Part shown: in pieces, positions 5,255-7,975 of the stretch
How the letters are laid out: each line of letters opens with the position of its first letter
Numbering within the stretch: position 1 is the first letter of the stretch
Origin: Verrucomicrobiaceae bacterium
GTDB taxonomy: Bacteria > Verrucomicrobiota > Verrucomicrobiae > Verrucomicrobiales > Akkermansiaceae
DNA length: 7,975 nucleotides
Assembly (NCBI GenBank): GCA_003820635.1
Contig: RPOS01000139.1
Coordinates: 1 to 7,975, forward strand
Direction of reading: 5' to 3'
Notes under the pieces: generated by a model
What the model was told of the DNA's origin: nothing
The model's database searches: none
The model's input: the letters and a program-made list of their open reading frames with translations, nothing else
Made by a program: the position numbers and the translations under genes

Positions 5255-5989
5255 TCATTCCCTGCGGCCAAGGGCCATCATCAGGAAATACAGCAGCTGC
5301 GCGACGGAGCCGACGGCGGCGGCCACGTAGGTCATGGCGGCCCAGAAGAGCGCGTTTTCCGCCTTGCTGTGCTCCATGCTGGCAGCCAGACCACTGCTTT
5401 CCAACCAGACCAGCGCGCGTTTGCTGGCGTCGAATTCCACCGGCAGTGTGACGATCGAGAACAGCGTGGTCACCGCGAAAAGTCCCACCCAGAGCCACAG
5501 CATGGTGCTGCTTTGCATCAGGCCCACGCCGAGCAAGCCGGCGATCATGATGTAGTTGAGCAGCTTGCTGGAAAGCTGGACGGCCGGCACCATTTTCGAG
5601 CGCAAGCCGAGCCAGACGTAGGCCTGCTGGTGTTGCAGGGCGTGGCCGCACTCGTGGGCGGCCACCGCGGCGGCGGCCACCGAATTGATGTGGTAGACCG
5701 GCTCGCTGAGGTTGACGGTTTTTTTGACCGGATCGTAGTGGTCGGTGAGCTGGCCGGGCACGCTGATGACTTTCACGTCGGTGATGCCGTTCTGGCGGAG
5801 CATGGCCTCGGCCACCTGTGCGCCGGTCATTTGCAGCGGAATCTGCGAATACTCGCTGAAACGGCGCTTGAGCATGCCGCTGATGAGCATGCTGGCGAGG
5901 AAGGTGGCTCCGATGATGACGAGATACAACGGCGAGAAGCCACCGGGGGCGTATCCGACTTGGGCGAGATGAAGTGTTTCTGCAAACAT
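5255..5989 (-). CDS. Membrane zinc metallopeptidase, YugP family
   Basis: A 244-residue protein matching the YugP/Zn_peptidase_2 family in length and layout. It has an N-terminal transmembrane helix (about 20-40), then a domain with the conserved G-Q-L-T-D-H-Y-D-P segment (79-87) and L-S-x-P-V-Y (94-99). The zincin motif is H112-E113-C-G-H116, with the family's downstream L-P-V-E-F-D-A-S block (182-189) likely supplying the third zinc ligand (Glu185). Two or three further hydrophobic helices follow (about 145-158, 162-184, 214-238). The family is thought to be membrane-bound proteases; their substrates are largely unknown. The gene follows pilT by 82 bases and ends at a strong terminator, with a promoter-like block directly before its ATG. 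It may therefore be its own unit or the end of the pilT operon. The product ends in GRRE. No Shine-Dalgarno is present; the ATG is preceded by GCCGCC. Confidence 0.93.
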   Translation of the reverse strand: MFAETLHLAQVGYAPGGFSPLYLVIIGATFLASMLISGMLKRRFSEYSQIPLQMTGAQVAEAMLRQNGITDVKVISVPGQLTDHYDPVKKTVNLSEPVYHINSVAAAAVAAHECGHALQHQQAYVWLGLRSKMVPAVQLSSKLLNYIMIAGLLGVGLMQSSTMLWLWVGLFAVTTLFSIVTLPVEFDASKRALVWLESSGLAASMEHSKAENALFWAAMTYVAAAVGSVAQLLYFLMMALGRRE

Positions 5990-5995
5990 GGCGGC

Positions 5996-6023
5996 ACATT
6001 AGCGGGATTTTCCGTTTCCGCAA
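5996..6023 (-). promoter_or_regulatory. Candidate promoter of the YugP-family gene
   Basis: On the - strand TTGCGG (6023-6018), a 16-base spacer and TAATGT (6001-5996) give a weak promoter ending only 6 bases before the ATG at 5989. If real it would produce a leaderless or nearly leaderless message. The block resembles the region upstream of the transpeptidase gene at 893-1534, which is the main support. Confidence 0.3.
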
Positions 6024-6044
6024 CCCGCGGGTTGTTGGAAAATC
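6004..6044. repeat. Nested inverted repeat between pilT and the zinc peptidase gene
   Basis: Outer arms GATTTTCC (6006-6013) and GGAAAATC (6037-6044) are perfect complements. Inside them lies the perfect 14-base palindrome CAACCCGCGGGTTG (6021-6034). There is no T-tract, so this is not a standard terminator. It may be an operator, a processing hairpin between two genes, or a protein-binding site overlapping the candidate promoter. Confidence 0.5.
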
Positions 6045-6071
6045 ACGCGGGATTTCCAATCCGCCGCAGGC

Positions 6072-7181
6072 TCAGTGCGTCATCGGGCTTTCGCCGGAGG
6101 CTTCGCCGAGGGCGGCGAGGTGTTCGGGCAGGAAGCGCTTGAAGCGGGTCTTGTCGATGGCCTTCATGTAGGCTTCCTCCGGGGAAATCATGCCTTCGCG
6201 CAGTTTGGACCAGATCGACTCGTCCATGAACTGCATGCCCTCGTTCTTGCCGCCGGTGATGACGTCGTAGAGTTTCTGGGTGGCACCCTCGCGGATGATC
6301 GCGGCCACGGCGGGAGTGGCGAACATGATCTCGTGCACGGCGGTGCGGCCGGGCTTGTCCACGCGTTTGCACAGCAGCTGGGCGACCACACCGCGCAGCG
6401 AGGCGGCGAGCATGGTGCGGACTTGGGACTGCTGGTCGGACGGGAAGACGTCGATGATCCGGTCCACCGTCTTGCGGGCGTTGTTGGTGTGCAGGGTGCC
6501 GAAGACCAAGAGGCCGGTTTCCGCGGCGGTGAGAGCGAGCGAGATGGTTTCCAGGTCGCGCATTTCGCCGACGAGCACGATGTCCGAGTCCTCGCGCAGG
6601 GCGGCGCGCAGGCCGTCGGCGAAGGAGGGCGTCTGGATGGGCACCTCGCGCTGGGTGATGATGGATTTCTTGTTGGAGTGGACGAACTCGATGGGCTCCT
6701 CCACGGTGATGATGTGGCGGCTGAAGTTGCTGTTGATGTAATCGAGCAGTGCCGCAAGCGTGGTGGACTTGCCGGAACCGGTGGGCCCGGTGACCAGCAC
6801 CAGGCCGGAGCGCATGTGGCCGAATTCCTTGACCACTTGTGGCACGCCGAGTGACTCGAGCGAGGCGATCTCGGTGGGAATCAAACGGAACACCGCGGCG
6901 AGCCCGTTTTGCTGCTTGAGATAGTTGCAGCGGAAGCGGGAATCCACGTCCATCTCGTAGGCGAAGTCCAGGTCGCCACCCTGGAGATAGCGCTCGAAGG
7001 CCGCAGGGTCACAGATTTCGGCGAGCATGCCCTTGAAGTTTTCACCGGCGAGAACGTCCTCGCCGGGAATGGCGGTCACCGCGCCGTGCACGCGGATCTT
7101 CGGCGGCTGCCCTTCGGAGAGGTGAAGGTCGGAGCCTTTGTGGGCGATCAAGTAGCGGAAAAATTCGTCGATGCGGGCCAT
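6072..7181 (-). CDS. pilT: Type IV pilus retraction ATPase PilT
   Basis: A complete 369-residue PilT. The N-terminal PAS-like domain (about 1-100) contains the G-S-D-L-H-L-S-E-G-x-P-P-x-x-R signature (16-30). The ATPase core has Walker A G132-P-T-G-S-G-K-S139, the Asp box I-T-V-E-E-P-I-E-F-V-H (158-168), Walker B I-V-L-V-G-E-M-R-D (201-209) and the His box T-G-L-L-V-F-G-T-L-H-T (222-232). In the C-terminal part, A-V-A-A-I-I-R-E (291-298) corresponds to the AIRNLIRE motif needed for retraction in studied PilT proteins. PilT hexamers at the inner-membrane base of the pilus drive filament disassembly and twitching. It follows a second PilT-family gene by 47 bases on the same strand, a common PilT/PilU-type pairing. 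The tail (about 352-369) is variable. No Shine-Dalgarno is present; the ATG is preceded by CCCGCCCC. Confidence 0.96.
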   Translation of the reverse strand: MARIDEFFRYLIAHKGSDLHLSEGQPPKIRVHGAVTAIPGEDVLAGENFKGMLAEICDPAAFERYLQGGDLDFAYEMDVDSRFRCNYLKQQNGLAAVFRLIPTEIASLESLGVPQVVKEFGHMRSGLVLVTGPTGSGKSTTLAALLDYINSNFSRHIITVEEPIEFVHSNKKSIITQREVPIQTPSFADGLRAALREDSDIVLVGEMRDLETISLALTAAETGLLVFGTLHTNNARKTVDRIIDVFPSDQQSQVRTMLAASLRGVVAQLLCKRVDKPGRTAVHEIMFATPAVAAIIREGATQKLYDVITGGKNEGMQFMDESIWSKLREGMISPEEAYMKAIDKTRFKRFLPEHLAALGEASGESPMTH

Positions 7182-7190
7182 GGGGCGGGA

Positions 7191-7218
7191 TTTGAGATTT
7201 GAAATTTGAGATACGAAA
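7191..7218. repeat. AT-rich heptamer tandem repeat between the two PilT genes
   Basis: Four consecutive 7-base units, TTTGAGA, TTTGAAA, TTTGAGA and TACGAAA, fill most of the 47-base gap between the two PilT-family genes. The first and third units are identical. The stretch is far more AT-rich than its surroundings. Its function is unknown: a spacer, a remnant of slipped-strand expansion, or an unstructured ribosome-access region are all possible. Confidence 0.7.
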
Positions 7219-7228
7219 TCCTTCTCTA

Positions 7229-7975
7229 TCAGGATTCGAAGAAGGCTTTCATCTGCGCTTTGTCGTCCGCGCGGAAGAGCGCCTCGTCACGGGTGATGAG
7301 GCCATCGATGTAGAGGCGGCGCAGTGATTCATCCATGGTGATCATGCCGACGTTTTTGCCGGTCTGCATGACGCCGGGCAGCATGAAGGTCTTGCCCTCT
7401 CGGATGCAGTTGGCCACGGCCGGGGTGTTGACCAGCAGTTCCAGCGCGAGCACGCGGCCGGAGCCATCGGCGCGGGGCACGAGCTGCTGGGAGAGGATGC
7501 CGCGCAGGGATTCGGAAACCATGATGCGGATCTGGTCGCGCTGGTCGGTGGGGAAGACGTCCAGCACGCGGTCCAGTGTCCGCGGGGCGTTGCCGGTGTG
7601 GAGTGTGCCGAGCACCAAGTGGCCGGTTTCCGCAGCGGTCAGGGCGAGCTGGATGGTTTCAAGGTCGCGCATTTCCCCGACCATGATGATGTCCGGGTCT
7701 TCCCGCAGTGCGCCGCGCAGGGCCTTGGCGAAGGATTCGGTGTGGGTGTGGACCTCGCGCTGGTTGACGTGGCAGCCCTTGGACTCGAACACGTATTCGA
7801 TCGGATCCTCGAGCGTGAGAATGTGGTCTTCGCGGTCGCGGTTGATGAAATCCACGAGCGCGGCCAGCGTGGTGGACTTGCCGGAACCCACCGAGCCGGT
7901 GACGAGGACCAGACCGTTCTGATAGCGGGTGAGTGGCAGGATGTGTTCGAGCGGCAGGCCGATGTCCTCGATGGA
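7229..7975 (-). CDS. PilT-family type IV pilus ATPase, partial (N-terminus outside window)
   Basis: The frame is open to the window edge; 248 residues are visible and the N-terminal domain is missing. A GTG at 7891 is internal because it lies inside the Walker A motif. That motif reads G27-S-V-G-S-G-K-S-T35 (visible numbering). The key G-x-x-G-x-G-K-S is kept, but Pro-Thr of the usual GPTGSGKST is Ser-Val. The other ATPase boxes are intact: L-T-L-E-D-P-I-E-Y-V-F (53-63), I-I-M-V-G-E-M-R-D (96-104) and T-G-H-L-V-L-G-T-L-H-T (117-127). The segment A-N-C-I-R-E-G-K-T (188-196) matches the retraction-motif region. It is clearly paralogous to the PilT at 6072-7181 and lies just upstream of it in the same direction, so they are probably co-transcribed. 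It could be the main PilT or an accessory PilU-like motor; the fragment does not settle this. Confidence 0.94.
   Translation of the reverse strand, partial: SIEDIGLPLEHILPLTRYQNGLVLVTGSVGSGKSTTLAALVDFINRDREDHILTLEDPIEYVFESKGCHVNQREVHTHTESFAKALRGALREDPDIIMVGEMRDLETIQLALTAAETGHLVLGTLHTGNAPRTLDRVLDVFPTDQRDQIRIMVSESLRGILSQQLVPRADGSGRVLALELLVNTPAVANCIREGKTFMLPGVMQTGKNVGMITMDESLRRLYIDGLITRDEALFRADDKAQMKAFFES

Noticed and set aside
5033..6142. 369-codon open frame on the + strand opposite the YugP-family gene
   Set aside because: It runs across an intrinsic terminator and the antisense of an intact HECGH peptidase; its product has no domain and the biased composition typical of antisense frames.
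6075..6854. 259-codon open frame on the + strand opposite pilT
   Set aside because: The - strand carries a full-length PilT with every motif; the antisense product is low-complexity Gly/Val/Asp-rich.
7889..7891. GTG at 7891 as a start for the right-hand PilT-family gene
   Set aside because: The codon lies inside the Walker A motif and the frame stays open with matching PilT sequence to the window edge.

Overview
This window looks like an ordinary chromosomal segment of a GC-rich, Gram-negative-type bacterium, most plausibly a member of the Verrucomicrobiota (Luteolibacter/Verrucomicrobiaceae-like). That placement is an inference from the gene mix: a glucose/sorbosone dehydrogenase family protein, a DUF1802 protein, a YugP-type zinc peptidase, a CESA-like glycosyltransferase, paired PilT ATPases and a lipoprotein-type L,D-transpeptidase pair. 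It also fits the absence of Shine-Dalgarno sequences before all nine gene starts in view. No rRNA, tRNA, CRISPR array, insertion sequence or phage gene is visible.

Layout. Positions 1-874 (+ strand) hold the C-terminal end of a PQQ-dependent sugar dehydrogenase-like protein and a small secreted cytochrome b562-like protein. Everything from 893 to the end is on the - strand. From right to left, in the direction of transcription, it reads: a PilT-family ATPase entering from beyond the window (7975-7229); a complete PilT (7181-6072); a membrane zinc metallopeptidase of the YugP family (5989-5255) ending in a strong intrinsic terminator; a membrane family-2 glycosyltransferase (5034-3526) followed after 10 bases by a lipoprotein L,D-transpeptidase (3515-2880); ribosomal protein S20 (2791-2528) with its own promoter and terminator; a small zinc-ribbon protein (2444-2214) followed by a DUF1802 protein (2184-1621); and a second lipoprotein L,D-transpeptidase (1534-893), convergent with the cytochrome gene.

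How the genes work together. Much of the window concerns the cell envelope: two YkuD-type transpeptidases predicted to be periplasmic lipoproteins, a polysaccharide synthase apparently co-transcribed with one of them, a membrane peptidase, and two type IV pilus retraction-type motor ATPases. The S20 gene is an independent housekeeping unit between these.

Novelty. I do not see a new defence system or mobile system. The more interesting signals are small. They include C-rich, SD-less start regions, a 9-base word (AAATCCCGC on the - strand) repeated four times only in intergenic DNA, two similar promoter-like regions upstream of unrelated genes, a terminator sitting 9 bases before a start codon, an atypical Walker A in one PilT paralogue, and an SHACVR active-site variant in one transpeptidase. 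No stretch over 300 bases lacks a gene; the largest gap (5035-5254) holds a terminator, a possible promoter and an inverted repeat.
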